From assembly GCA_964455485.1 (NCBI GenBank), contig CAYVXT010000053.1, forward strand, positions 1 through 33,372: a stretch of 33,372 nucleotides of DNA, read 5' to 3'. A program made the translations under genes and the position numbers. Under the pieces are notes generated by a model that saw only the letters and a list, made by a program, of their open reading frames with translations, was not told where the DNA came from and made no database searches. Within the stretch, counting starts at the first letter, position 1, and the number at the start of each line of letters is the position of its first letter. Source of the DNA: CAYVXT01 sp964455485. Lineage in GTDB: Bacteria > Patescibacteriota > Minisyncoccia > Phycocordibacterales > WO2-35-19. Of this stretch, positions 14,585 through 22,619 are shown piece by piece.

Positions 14585-15364
14585 ATGAACCAGATTGAAT
14601 TCAAAAAAGGAATAAGGGGGTTCAAGAATATTAAGCTTACTCAAAGTGAGCGAAAGAATGTATACAACTCTATCGTAGGAGAACCTTTGGTGTCTCCATA
14701 TCAGTCGTGGCTTTCTACTTACACTTTTTATATTACAAGAACTGCGGCTCTGGCAGCTTTGGTAGTTGTAGTATTTGTTGGCGTTTCTTTTGGGGCCGAG
14801 AGTTCTTTGCCGGGCGATAAGCTATATTCATTTAAAGTTGGTTTTAATGAAAAAGTTCAGTCAGCCCTTCAAGTATCTCCTGTAGCTAAGGCAGAATGGG
14901 AGCAGGCAAAATCTGTGGAAAGGCTTGATGAGGCTCTTGAGCTTGCGGTACAGAACAAGCTTACTCCGGAAGTAAGACAAGAAATCGAGTCTAGATTTGA
15001 AAAACATGCCGAATCTTTTGAAGATTCATTGGGAAAAATTGCTTCAACGTCTAAATCTGCAACCCTTATTGAAATAAAATTTGAAGATGAAATCGCATCA
15101 AAAATTCAGGCAATAGATGATTTTGAAAGTAGTCAAAGTGAAACTAATAATGATGACCAGCCAGAAATAAAAAATTTCAAAGCTGTGCCAGAGCAAGCGA
15201 TGATGATGAGTGTTAGCTCTGAAAATTTTGCTGAGAAGAAAAGCAAAAAAGATGAATCTGAACTACAAAAACTTAAGCGTAAAGTTGAAGAAAGATTAGT
15301 AAAGAGGCAGTATGAAGAGCGAGATATAAAATCTCAAAAGGAAAATAAAGGCAGAAGAGATTAG
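14585..15364 (+). CDS. DUF5667 membrane protein, putative anti-sigma partner
   Basis: 259 residues: cytoplasmic N-terminus (1-48), one transmembrane helix (about 49-70, TRTAALAALVVVVFVGVSFG), then a DUF5667-type region (AESSLPGDKLYSFKVGFNEKVQSAL...SVERLDEALELA) and a long charged coiled-coil tail. DUF5667 follows ECF sigma genes in many Patescibacteria and Actinobacteria. The cytoplasmic segment is the candidate sigma-binding part; no zinc HxxxCxxC motif is present, so it is not a classic ZAS anti-sigma factor. It overlaps the convergent gene by 4 bp. Confidence 0.8.
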   Translation: MNQIEFKKGIRGFKNIKLTQSERKNVYNSIVGEPLVSPYQSWLSTYTFYITRTAALAALVVVVFVGVSFGAESSLPGDKLYSFKVGFNEKVQSALQVSPVAKAEWEQAKSVERLDEALELAVQNKLTPEVRQEIESRFEKHAESFEDSLGKIASTSKSATLIEIKFEDEIASKIQAIDDFESSQSETNNDDQPEIKNFKAVPEQAMMMSVSSENFAEKKSKKDESELQKLKRKVEERLVKRQYEERDIKSQKENKGRRD

Positions 15365-16329
15365 GAAAAATTATTCTTTATATAATCTTCTGCTTCGCTC
15401 ATGGAAAGGGGGTGAGTAGCATTACCAACCCTAATGAAAAATTCCTCTGACTTTCCGTTGAATTTTAGATATGCAGGGCGTCTGGATTTTTTTACTATCA
15501 CGACACAAACATCATTATTTGAAATTTTATGGAAGGTTATTGATATAAATTTGGAAAATTGAATACCAATCATATTGCGTATAATCAGGTTTAAGTGGTT
15601 TTCAAATCCGTCACGATTTTTTTGAGGTAATGACATATAATCATCTTCAAGTCCTTTAACTATTTTTTTGTCTGAAACTCCTATTACTAGCAAACCGCCA
15701 TTGCTGTTTAAAAAACCTACTATTGTTTTTGCAACAACCCTCTCTAAATCTTTGTTTGGGTTTTTTGAACGAGTATCGTATCTTAAAGATTCCTTAAACT
15801 CTATATGTTCACTTTCACCTCTGGCTATTATTTTTTCGATGTCGGTGTTATTGGTATCACTGTCACCAATAGATTGTTTTATTAAATAAACATAATCTGC
15901 AAAGTTTGGAATATTGTGCATTTTTACGCTCCTACCGTTTTTGTATTCGAGTGTGATGGTGGCGTGGTTTATAAACCTATCAAGAGGTGATTGATGAGTT
16001 TCCACCGAAACTATGTCGGACAACAAGTATGACTTTTTGGTTTGATAAAGAATCCCTGATTTTTTTATTATTTCTCGTTCTCTTAATTCAAAGTAAGAAA
16101 AATACCAATTTAGAAAAAGCAGAACTATATACACTAATTGGAAAAGGCCTGAAGCCATTATTATGAAATGATCGTATCGTATGTACTGATCTAGTTGCCA
16201 TCCACGGTAGAGCATTTCATAATTTTCAACAAATGAAGCAATATATAAAAGCCCAATAGCCAATATTTCCATGAACAAAACATCTCTCAAAAATACAATA
16301 GGTCCCTGCTTTACTATAGTGCTTCTCAT
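15361..16329 (-). CDS. membrane PH-like (bPH2/YdbS-type) domain fused to an AlbA_2 (Schlafen-type) domain
   Basis: 322 residues: two transmembrane helices (about 18-36 and 50-75), a bacterial PH-like segment (about 78-150, YFELREREIIKKSGILYQTKKSYLLSDI), then an AlbA_2/Schlafen-like domain (about 168-320) with GESEHIEFKESLRYD, VAKTIVGFLNSNGGLLVIGVSD and a C-terminal FFIRVGNATHPL. AlbA_2 domains act in nucleic-acid or nucleotide-linked regulation and sometimes in defence; bPH2 domains are membrane accessory modules. The combination would tether the AlbA_2 domain at the inner face of the membrane. TAATAT lies 7 nt before the ATG; no Shine-Dalgarno. Confidence 0.8.
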   Translation of the reverse strand: MRSTIVKQGPIVFLRDVLFMEILAIGLLYIASFVENYEMLYRGWQLDQYIRYDHFIIMASGLFQLVYIVLLFLNWYFSYFELREREIIKKSGILYQTKKSYLLSDIVSVETHQSPLDRFINHATITLEYKNGRSVKMHNIPNFADYVYLIKQSIGDSDTNNTDIEKIIARGESEHIEFKESLRYDTRSKNPNKDLERVVAKTIVGFLNSNGGLLVIGVSDKKIVKGLEDDYMSLPQKNRDGFENHLNLIIRNMIGIQFSKFISITFHKISNNDVCVVIVKKSRRPAYLKFNGKSEEFFIRVGNATHPLSMSEAEDYIKNNFS

Positions 16330-16366
16330 ACAGAAAATATTAACACATAGAGTGAAAGGGGATTAT

Positions 16367-16395
16367 TTGCATCAATTAAGCAATTGATGTATAAT
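16367..16395 (+). promoter_or_regulatory. typA promoter with palindromic operator in the spacer
   Basis: TTGCAT (16367-16372), exactly 17 bp, TATAAT (16390-16395). A perfect inverted repeat CATCAATT-AAGC-AATTGATG (16370-16389) runs from the end of the -35 through the whole spacer to the -10, an ideal position for a repressor or activator dimer. Confidence 0.8.
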
Positions 16396-16401
16396 ATAGA
16401 A

Positions 16402-16458
16402 GTGAGAAATCCCGGGAGGGGATTTTATTTTGGAGTCATAAAACTCCTGATATAAATA
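16402..16458 (+). promoter_or_regulatory. structured 5' leader of typA
   Basis: The leader of about 57 nt contains two hairpins: AAATCCC/GGGATTT (16407-16425) and GGAGT/ACTCC (16432-16447). There is no U tract, so they are not terminators. No Shine-Dalgarno lies at normal distance; the GGGAGGGG and GGAG words are inside the hairpins. Thermosensing or translational control is possible, since TypA homologues are cold- and stress-related. Confidence 0.5.
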
Positions 16459-18273
16459 ATGGAAATAAGAAATATTGCAATTATAGCCCATGTGGACCAT
16501 GGGAAGACGACCCTCACTGATGCCATATTGAAGCAGACTGGGGCAGTGGCAGAAGGTACGTCTATGGATTCAAATGCGCTCGAAAAGGAGCGTGGTATTA
16601 CCATTTATTCCAAAAATGCCTCAATAAATTATAAAGGTACAAAAATCAATATCGTAGATACTCCTGGACACGCAGATTTTGGATCAGAGGTTGAACGAAT
16701 TTTAAGATCCATTGATTCAGTGCTTTTGGTGGTTGATGCACAAGAAGGTCCGATGCCACAGACCAGATTCGTTTTAAAAAAATCTTTGGAAATTGGCCAC
16801 AAACCAATAGTGGTATTAAATAAAATTGATAAGCCTGCTGCAGATCCAAAACGTGCTCATGATGAAATATTTGAATTGTTTTTTGAATTGGGCGCAACTG
16901 ACGAACAACTGGACTTCACTTGCGTGTATGCCATAGGTAAAGATGGGGTGGCCATGAAAAATTTAGCAGATGATAGGAAGGATATTACTCCACTTTTGGA
17001 TACTATTTTAGAAAAGGTGCCTGCAGCAAAAAACGATTCTAATATTCCGCTCAAAGCTCAACCATTCAATTTGGCGTACGACAATTTCCTGGGACGTATG
17101 GCTATTGCAAGGGTTTACGAAGGTACCATTAAAGACGGTTCAAAAATTTTTGATAAAAAACCCGATGGTTTGGTGGAAGAAGGTAAAGTCACTAAAATTT
17201 TTGTATTTGAAGGGACATCGAGGAAGGAGGTTAAGGAAGTTGGGGCGGGTGAGATAGTAATGGTAGCTGGCCTACCTAACATATATATAGGTGACACATT
17301 AACCGATGATCAATCTGCGGAAACCTTACCATCTATACATGTGGATGAGCCCACTATTGCTGTAAATTTTTTGGTTAACAATTCTCCTTTTGCCGGAAGG
17401 GAAGGTAAATTTGTGACAGGACGACAAATAAGAGAAAGGCTTGAAAAGGAACTAGAAGTAAACGTGGGACTCAAAATTGATTTTAAAGGAGACTCTTCTT
17501 CTGACAATGATGGGCCAGCTGCTATAGTCGGACAAGTGTATGGAAGAGGGGAGCTGCACATTGCAATACTGATCGAAAACATGCGCCGAGAAGGTTTTGA
17601 ACTTCAAGTTTCTCAACCTCAGGTAATAATGAAAGAAATTGATGGAGTGTTGAGCGAACCTTTTGAAGAAATTACTGTTGAGATACCGGAAGAGATGCAA
17701 GGAGTAGTGATTGAAAAGTTAGGTAAAAGGGGTGCTGTAATGACCCACATGAAAGCCCATGAAAATAGATTGCGATTAACTTTTGAGGGTCCAACTAGAG
17801 GTATTTTAGGATATCGAGGACAGTTTATAGTGGACACAAAAGGTGAAGGTATTTTTGCCAGTCGGGTTTTGGGGTTCAGAGCATATGCTGGTGAAATACA
17901 AAAGCGTCCACAAGGGTCAATGATTTCTATGGCAAACGGTAAGGCACTTGCTTTTGCATTGGACAATCTTCAACAACGAGGAACTCTTTATATAGCACCA
18001 ACCACAGAAGTTTATGAAGGTATGGTAATAGGGAATACTTCTAAAGGAGATGAAATGACAGTAAATCCAACCAAAGGAAAGCAACTTACAAACATGCGTG
18101 CCTCCGGCTCGGATGACAAAATATATCTTGCTCCTCCAATTGAAGTTTCAATTGAAAACGGTCTAGAAATAATGGCTGAGGATGAATATTTAGAGATTAC
18201 TCCAAAAAGTGTACGATTAAGAAAAAAATATTTAAATGAACTTGAACGTACTAAAGCTAGGAGTTCTAAATAA
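16459..18273 (+). CDS. typA: translational GTPase TypA/BipA
   Basis: 604 residues, the normal size. GTPase motifs: G1 AHVDHGKT (10-17), switch I with ERGITI, G3 DTPGH, G4 NKID. The order EF-G-like G domain, beta-barrel domain II, domains III and V and the TypA-specific C-terminal domain is intact; late phrases EPFEEITVEIPEEMQG, RGQFIVDTKGEG and the TypA-specific ending SVRLRKKYLNE are present. Known role: ribosome-associated GTPase acting in 50S assembly and growth under stress or low temperature. Transcribed from its own promoter with a palindromic spacer and a structured leader. Confidence 0.97.
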   Translation: MEIRNIAIIAHVDHGKTTLTDAILKQTGAVAEGTSMDSNALEKERGITIYSKNASINYKGTKINIVDTPGHADFGSEVERILRSIDSVLLVVDAQEGPMPQTRFVLKKSLEIGHKPIVVLNKIDKPAADPKRAHDEIFELFFELGATDEQLDFTCVYAIGKDGVAMKNLADDRKDITPLLDTILEKVPAAKNDSNIPLKAQPFNLAYDNFLGRMAIARVYEGTIKDGSKIFDKKPDGLVEEGKVTKIFVFEGTSRKEVKEVGAGEIVMVAGLPNIYIGDTLTDDQSAETLPSIHVDEPTIAVNFLVNNSPFAGREGKFVTGRQIRERLEKELEVNVGLKIDFKGDSSSDNDGPAAIVGQVYGRGELHIAILIENMRREGFELQVSQPQVIMKEIDGVLSEPFEEITVEIPEEMQGVVIEKLGKRGAVMTHMKAHENRLRLTFEGPTRGILGYRGQFIVDTKGEGIFASRVLGFRAYAGEIQKRPQGSMISMANGKALAFALDNLQQRGTLYIAPTTEVYEGMVIGNTSKGDEMTVNPTKGKQLTNMRASGSDDKIYLAPPIEVSIENGLEIMAEDEYLEITPKSVRLRKKYLNELERTKARSSK

Positions 18274-18299
18274 AGTATTCCTTTGGTTCGTACTTACTC

Positions 18300-19052
18300 T
18301 CATTTCATAAGAGCTTGCACTCCGTCCCACCACCCATTCTGATCGGTGTCTCTTATCTTAGGGTTTGTTTTTACACAATCAGTATTGGTAGTACCTAGGC
18401 ATTCTTCGTCATAGTCAGGCATTCCATCCTCATCCTGATCATTGGTGTATGTGGTGACTTTGTCTATAAGCTCCTGATCACTCGCTGTACCTTTTCCGAT
18501 CACTGCACCTTTGAAGGGACTAAAGCTTAGGAGTTTTAATTCTCCTCCTTCAGTGTAAATGAAAAAAAGTATTGAACGACCACGTCGTATAGCCTCGCCC
18601 TCTGTTTCTAGTTTAAATTCTGTTGCTAAAACTATTTGTTTTTTGTCGGACCAAACTTTTGCAAAATCTTCTTTTTTAAGTTCCTTTCCGTATGAATAAG
18701 CAGCGTTCATTCTGTCTATACATTCAGGGTTTGCAAACTGGATATCACAAACTGGTGATATTTTATAAACTGCCGATTTAACTTGATCCAATTTTAGAGA
18801 TTGGTTATATGAAAGGTATTTTTGAAAATGATCCCAAGCAATGTCTTTTGGACTTTTTGAAATATTTACATCCAACTTTTTTACGTCCGGAACTATTACC
18901 TCATTTTTATTTAAATCCTCCGTTTCTGTATTAGTTGGCTGTTGGTCGAGGCCTGTATTTGTTTTTATTCCAGAATCTGTTTTACCCCTAAAAAACCAAA
19001 ATAATGAAGCTAAAACAATTATTATAAGAACTAAAAATATCTTTTTTATCAT
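18300..19052 (-). CDS. membrane-anchored protein with C-terminal calcium-binding (EF-hand/TSP3-like) repeats
   Basis: 250 residues: transmembrane anchor (4-21), polar linker, a middle domain (about 68-190), and a C-terminal Asp-rich tail DQDEDGMPDYDEE...DTDQNGWWDGVQ, which is a thrombospondin type-3 or dockerin-like calcium-binding pair. Probably outside the membrane. Its start is 18 bp from the divergent msrA start, and both -10 boxes overlap in that space: TATTGT ends 7 nt before this ATG on the minus strand. Confidence 0.75.
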   Translation of the reverse strand: MIKKIFLVLIIIVLASLFWFFRGKTDSGIKTNTGLDQQPTNTETEDLNKNEVIVPDVKKLDVNISKSPKDIAWDHFQKYLSYNQSLKLDQVKSAVYKISPVCDIQFANPECIDRMNAAYSYGKELKKEDFAKVWSDKKQIVLATEFKLETEGEAIRRGRSILFFIYTEGGELKLLSFSPFKGAVIGKGTASDQELIDKVTTYTNDQDEDGMPDYDEECLGTTNTDCVKTNPKIRDTDQNGWWDGVQALMK

Positions 19053-19070
19053 ATTTGATACAATATCATA
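19053..19070. promoter_or_regulatory. overlapping divergent leaderless promoters
   Basis: The whole 18-bp intergenic region is ATTTGATACAATATCATA. Plus strand: TGA-TACAAT (19056-19064), 6 nt before the msrA ATG. Minus strand: TGA-TATTGT (complement of 19060-19068), 7 nt before the opposite ATG. The two extended -10 elements share their central bases, so polymerase can bind in only one direction at a time. Confidence 0.7.
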
Positions 19071-19619
19071 ATGGAAAAAAATATTGAAACTATAGTACTT
19101 GGCGGAGGTTGTTTTTGGTGTACTGAGGCCCTATTTAAATCTTTGAAAGGAGTAGTATCTGTCACTTCGGGTTATAGTGGAGGCTCAAAAGATGATGCTA
19201 CATATGAAAAAGTTTCAGGTGGCAACACCAATCATGTGGAATCAGTAAAAATTGATTATGATCCAAGTCAGATTTCGTTTAGTGATTTGCTCAACGTCTT
19301 TTTTCATACTCACAATCCAACCACTTTAAATCGGCAGGGTGCAGATGTTGGAGAGCAGTATAGGTCGGTGATTTTTTATACAAATGATTCACAAAAAAAC
19401 GAAGCAGAAAATACAATAAAGGAACTCAATGATTCTAATGCATACCCTGATCCTGTAGTTACTCAAGTAGTTCCATTTACAGATTTTTTTGAGGCAGAGG
19501 ATTATCATAAAAATTATTATGAAAAACACAAGGACGCTCCATATTGTGAGTTGGTGATTGCTCCAAAAATGGAGAAGTTGAATAAAAGGTTTGGTGAGCT
19601 AGTGAAAGGGGTGAGGTAG
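19071..19619 (+). CDS. msrA: peptide methionine sulfoxide reductase MsrA
   Basis: 182 residues, the single-domain size. GCFWC (13-17) contains the catalytic Cys14; further family motifs are GYSGG, NHVESVKIDYDP, FFHTHNPTTLNRQGADVGEQYRS and the C-terminal AEDYHKNYYEKH. Known reaction: reduction of methionine-S-sulfoxide in proteins with thioredoxin-type reductant. No MsrB is fused or adjacent. TACAAT ends 6 nt before the ATG; leaderless transcription is inferred. The following gene starts 3 bp after this stop, so they are co-transcribed. Confidence 0.96.
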   Translation: MEKNIETIVLGGGCFWCTEALFKSLKGVVSVTSGYSGGSKDDATYEKVSGGNTNHVESVKIDYDPSQISFSDLLNVFFHTHNPTTLNRQGADVGEQYRSVIFYTNDSQKNEAENTIKELNDSNAYPDPVVTQVVPFTDFFEAEDYHKNYYEKHKDAPYCELVIAPKMEKLNKRFGELVKGVR

Positions 19620-19622
19620 AAT

Positions 19623-20258
19623 ATGATAAAAAACCTAATTAAAATATTTAATAGAAGCGAGTTGGCTTTGATAAAGCGATTAAATACTCCAATCAAAGTT
19701 CAAGATTTTTTGGATGCGCTCCCATTTAATTTTGAAGATCAGGGTGAGACATATTATTCACCCAGGAAAGTTATAGATAAAAAAACAGCTCACTGTTTTG
19801 AAGGAGCCCTTTTTGCAGCTTTGTGTTTTCGATATCACAAAAGAAAACATTTTCTTATAGATTTAAAGGTAAAGAAAAGTGCGAAAAAAGATTCTGACCA
19901 TGTGGTTTGTGTTTTTGAATCAAAAGGTGCTTGGGGGGCGGTGAGCAAAACAAACCATGCGGTACTAAGATATAGAGATCCTATTTTCAAAAACTATTCT
20001 GAGATTGCCAAGAGTTATTTCCATGAATATTTTTTAGACACAGGTGAAAAAACATTAGAATCTTATTCAAAACCATTTGATGTGTGGCGAAAATTTGGTG
20101 AAGAATGGGTTGGTTCGGATCATGATCTTGATCACATTGCGCTCTCTTTAGACAAATCCCCCCATACACCTTTTTTAGACCCAAAAAATAAAAAGTTTGT
20201 GAGAAAAGCTGGAAAAACCGAAATCAAAGGTGGTGCTGTAGAGGAATGGAAAAAATGA
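19623..20258 (+). CDS. transglutaminase-like (papain-fold) protein
   Basis: 211 residues. A Cys-His pair is seen in AHCFEGALFAALCF (Cys about 58) and DSDHVVCVFESKGAWGAVSKTNHAVLRYRDPIF (His about 92), the order found in transglutaminase-like cysteine enzymes; an Asp in RYRDP may complete the triad. The C-terminal third is basic. No signal peptide, so it is probably cytoplasmic. It lies 3 bp after msrA in the same operon. The actual reaction is unknown; a non-catalytic fold is also possible. Confidence 0.6.
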   Translation: MIKNLIKIFNRSELALIKRLNTPIKVQDFLDALPFNFEDQGETYYSPRKVIDKKTAHCFEGALFAALCFRYHKRKHFLIDLKVKKSAKKDSDHVVCVFESKGAWGAVSKTNHAVLRYRDPIFKNYSEIAKSYFHEYFLDTGEKTLESYSKPFDVWRKFGEEWVGSDHDLDHIALSLDKSPHTPFLDPKNKKFVRKAGKTEIKGGAVEEWKK

Positions 20259-20280
20259 GCAAAAGTGCTAAGATGTTGGC

Positions 20281-20799
20281 ATGAAAAAAGAAAAAATAAT
20301 TTGGGCCATTGTTGCAGTTGTTTGTATTGTAGCCGCAGTCTTTCTTTATCAAAAACTTACAGCCCCTATAGCCCCCATAGTCCGGGCTGACGGTACTATA
20401 GATGGTACTTATTCCATAGCTGGAGTGATGACTCTAGGAAAGCCTTATTCTTGTAAATTTGAAAAAAGTGATGCTACATCCAAGATTGAAGGCGTGTTGC
20501 TTACTGACAGTAAAAATATAAAGGGTGAGTTTCGTATAGCTACTCTTGCAGGAAGCAGTACCGAAGAATTTGGCAGCTCCCTTATCATCAAAGATGATGT
20601 GGCATATACCTGGACATCACTAGCACCTATAGGATACAAATCTAAAGTGGCGAAAAGTGCTACCGCAAATGCTTCCCCTAGCGAGCAAGCACAAATAGTC
20701 GGTATGAGAGATAGGCTGCCTTATGAGTGTGAGCCATGGCAGAGCGACCAGACAGTGTTTGAAGTCCCTTCATGGGTTGCATTTTCCGAACTCAAATAA
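20281..20799 (+). CDS. membrane-anchored hypothetical protein
   Basis: 172 residues: anchor (5-26), then a beta-rich outer domain with two Cys (PYSCKFEKSD and LPYECEPW), plausibly one disulfide. Phrases GTYSIAGVMTLGKPYSCKF and YECEPWQSDQTVFEVP recur in small Patescibacteria surface proteins I cannot name further. TGC-TAAGAT (20266-20274) ends 6 nt before the ATG, no Shine-Dalgarno. Confidence 0.65.
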   Translation: MKKEKIIWAIVAVVCIVAAVFLYQKLTAPIAPIVRADGTIDGTYSIAGVMTLGKPYSCKFEKSDATSKIEGVLLTDSKNIKGEFRIATLAGSSTEEFGSSLIIKDDVAYTWTSLAPIGYKSKVAKSATANASPSEQAQIVGMRDRLPYECEPWQSDQTVFEVPSWVAFSELK

Positions 20800-20819
20800 T
20801 TGTCCACAATTTTATCGGT

Positions 20820-20848
20820 TTGACTTATTTTATATACAAGAGTATAGT
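20820..20848 (+). promoter_or_regulatory. sigma70-type promoter of the 20882 gene
   Basis: TTGACT (20820-20825), 17 bp, TATAGT (20843-20848). Start of transcription near 20855 gives a leader of about 27 nt that includes AGGAG (20874-20878). Confidence 0.8.
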
Positions 20849-20881
20849 TTTTTATTAGAAGTTACCTCACTTTAGGAGAAA

Positions 20882-21169
20882 ATGTTGAGCAAAAGATGCC
20901 CGTCAGAGCGAGGGATGCAACAGCGTCCCAAGTCGGATCTGCTCACAGATCAAGAAGTAATACGACTTATTCGATTGAAAGGCACAGTATTTGTGTCAGG
21001 GGTCGACCCTGGCGCTAGTAATTATGCTACCAAAGCGATACTTGCGAGGTATGGGGTCGAGCCGAAGCTTCGGTTCGACAATCCGATCTCTGACGCCCTG
21101 TGCGCCAAGATATCTACCCCGTTTCCTAAACGGTTGATTGATACGCGCATGCATTTTTCCTTGAAGTAA
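20882..21169 (+). CDS. small hypothetical protein (cassette gene)
   Basis: 95 residues, basic and soluble (MLSKRCPSERGMQQRPKSD...). The second part KGTVFVSGVDPGASNYATKAILARYGV looks like a folded alpha-beta unit, but I recognise no family. AGGAG is 3 nt before the ATG; a TTG codon directly after the ATG would have a more usual spacing. It has its own consensus-like promoter and a very strong terminator. GC-richer than its neighbours. Confidence 0.6.
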   Translation: MLSKRCPSERGMQQRPKSDLLTDQEVIRLIRLKGTVFVSGVDPGASNYATKAILARYGVEPKLRFDNPISDALCAKISTPFPKRLIDTRMHFSLK

Positions 21170-21176
21170 AGACTAA

Positions 21177-21220
21177 GACGGCTCGTTGGGGTTTTCCCCA
21201 GCGAGCCGTCGTTGCTTTTT
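21177..21220 (+). terminator. strong intrinsic terminator after the 20882 gene
   Basis: GACGGCTCGTTGGGG pairs with CCCCAGCGAGCCGTC (15 bp with one T-G pair) around a TTTT loop, then GTTGCTTTTT. Confidence 0.95.
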
Positions 21221-21240
21221 AGGTCTGAATGGTGTATAAA
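21212..21240 (+). promoter_or_regulatory. promoter of the 21294 gene, overlapping the preceding terminator tail
   Basis: TTGCTT (21212-21217) lies in the U tract of the upstream terminator; 17 bp on is TATAAA (21235-21240). Two cassette units are thus packed end to end. Between promoter and start is a hairpin GGATCCC/GGGATCC (21253-21279) just ahead of the AGGAGG. Confidence 0.7.
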
Positions 21241-21293
21241 AAGTAAGGATGAGGATCCCTTATCAGTTAAAGGGGATCCGTTTCAGGAGGATT

Positions 21294-21479
21294 ATGTTCG
21301 TATCCCGTCCGATCGAGCCACCTATTTTGGTGGCCAAAAAGAAGGCTGAAGAGCAAGCTCGAAAGCCAGTACAAAAGTCACAAATCAGGTATGCGCCTGT
21401 GGCAAGGGAGATAGGGGTCGTGAGAAATTTTGACCCCAATAAGCTCGTGTTCTTCGCAAAGACGTTCCGAGCTTATTAG
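21294..21479 (+). CDS. small basic hypothetical protein (cassette gene)
   Basis: 61 residues from the ATG at 21294, chosen because AGGAGG (21285-21290) lies 3 nt before it; the in-frame ATG at 21249 is next to a hairpin and has no Shine-Dalgarno. Sequence MFVSRPIEPPILVAKKKAEEQARKPVQKSQ...: Pro-rich start, basic helix, no Cys, no membrane segment. Unrecognised; could bind nucleic acid. It ends in its own terminator (21508-21538). Confidence 0.55.
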   Translation: MFVSRPIEPPILVAKKKAEEQARKPVQKSQIRYAPVAREIGVVRNFDPNKLVFFAKTFRAY

Positions 21480-21507
21480 TTAGTATTTGGTGGAAAGCGC
21501 CATGGAA

Positions 21508-21538
21508 GGCTCCGCGCGACGTCGCGGGGCCTTTTTTT
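21508..21538 (+). terminator. intrinsic terminator after the 21294 gene
   Basis: GGCTCCGCG pairs with CGCGGGGCC (9 bp with a T-G pair); the loop region is itself the palindrome CGCGACGTCGCG. Followed by seven T. Confidence 0.92.
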
Positions 21539-21576
21539 ATACAGAACTTTTTTCATACATTTGTTATAATCGAGGC

Positions 21577-22593
21577 ATGGATACTTCAAAAGTAAAGTAT
21601 GTTTTCGTTGTTGGGATCGGGGGCTCCGACCTGGCTTCAAAGGCAGTTTGGAATGCAATTACTCTGCATAAAAATATTGATAAAAAAGCTTTTTTCCTCG
21701 AATCACCAGATGAAAGAGAATATAGTGAAATTGAAAATCTTTTACCTCAAAATTTGAGCAGTAAAGATGAGGTGGTACTGTTTGCGATAAGTAAATCAGG
21801 TAAAACGGTCGAAACACTTGAGACGTACCACAAAATTTTTGAAATGCTTTCAGAAAAATTTGGTAACCCCATAAATGATAGGGTAATAGTGATCACTACA
21901 CCATCTTCACCGCTGTGGAACTTGGCGGAAATGGGAAAGATAGAGTGTATACCTTGGGACGGTGAAGTGGGTGGCCGATTTAGTGCGTTCACTATCGCAC
22001 ATACTCAAGTGCTCTCAGTTTTAGGAATTGATGCTGGAATGTTTGCTAAAAGCGGCGAAGCTTCTTTAAAATCTGGAGAGGCGAACGGAATTAAGGCTGA
22101 AGATCTTGCATCTATGATTGCAGAAAATTTTGATAAAGGGGTGGATATTTTAGATTACTTCTTTTTCAATAGCGAGTTGGAAGATTTAGGTAAGTGGTGT
22201 CGTCAACTTATTGCCGAAAGCTTGGGTAAGGAAAATATTGAAGGTAAAAAAATTGGGATAACTCCAACTGTATCTATTGGGCCTGTTGACTTACATTCTA
22301 TGTTGCAACTTACTTTGGGCGGTCCTAATAATCGATTTACTATTTTTGTAAATTCAGAAAAGGAAAATCTTGGCACTATAAACGGTGCTGCGTTTCAAGA
22401 CACAATAACTTCCTATGCCCACAATGGTCTCCCACATATGATATATAAAATGAATGAGATACGAGAAGATGAACTCGGTAAGTTTATGGGCCTTATGATG
22501 GCAATGACCTTAAAATTGGCTGAAATTTTAAAGGTGGACCCATACGGACAGGATGAAGTAGAAGAATACAAAACCCATTTGCATCAAAGATGA
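21577..22593 (+). CDS. pgi: glucose-6-phosphate isomerase, short form
   Basis: 338 residues from the ATG at 21577; an in-frame upstream ATG (21502) lies in the preceding terminator and is rejected. Seen: VVGIGGSDLASKAVW (12-26), the sugar-phosphate loop SKSGKTVETLETY, GGRFSAF, the catalytic Glu region ESLGKENIEG, VDLHSMLQL and the C-terminal GQDEVEEYK with the catalytic Lys. Reaction: glucose-6-phosphate to fructose-6-phosphate. Typical bacterial enzymes have 430-550 residues with GIGGS near residue 75 or later, so about 60 N-terminal residues are missing here. TGT-TATAAT (21562-21570) ends 6 nt before the ATG. The ROK kinase follows after 26 bp. Confidence 0.9.
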   Translation: MDTSKVKYVFVVGIGGSDLASKAVWNAITLHKNIDKKAFFLESPDEREYSEIENLLPQNLSSKDEVVLFAISKSGKTVETLETYHKIFEMLSEKFGNPINDRVIVITTPSSPLWNLAEMGKIECIPWDGEVGGRFSAFTIAHTQVLSVLGIDAGMFAKSGEASLKSGEANGIKAEDLASMIAENFDKGVDILDYFFFNSELEDLGKWCRQLIAESLGKENIEGKKIGITPTVSIGPVDLHSMLQLTLGGPNNRFTIFVNSEKENLGTINGAAFQDTITSYAHNGLPHMIYKMNEIREDELGKFMGLMMAMTLKLAEILKVDPYGQDEVEEYKTHLHQR

Positions 22594-22619
22594 AGTAGAG
22601 CATAATTATATCCATCATT

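Noticed and set aside
21487..21576. N-terminal extension of the glucose-6-phosphate isomerase
   Set aside because: It would be translated from the terminator of the previous gene; the ATG at 21577 has a perfectly placed extended -10.
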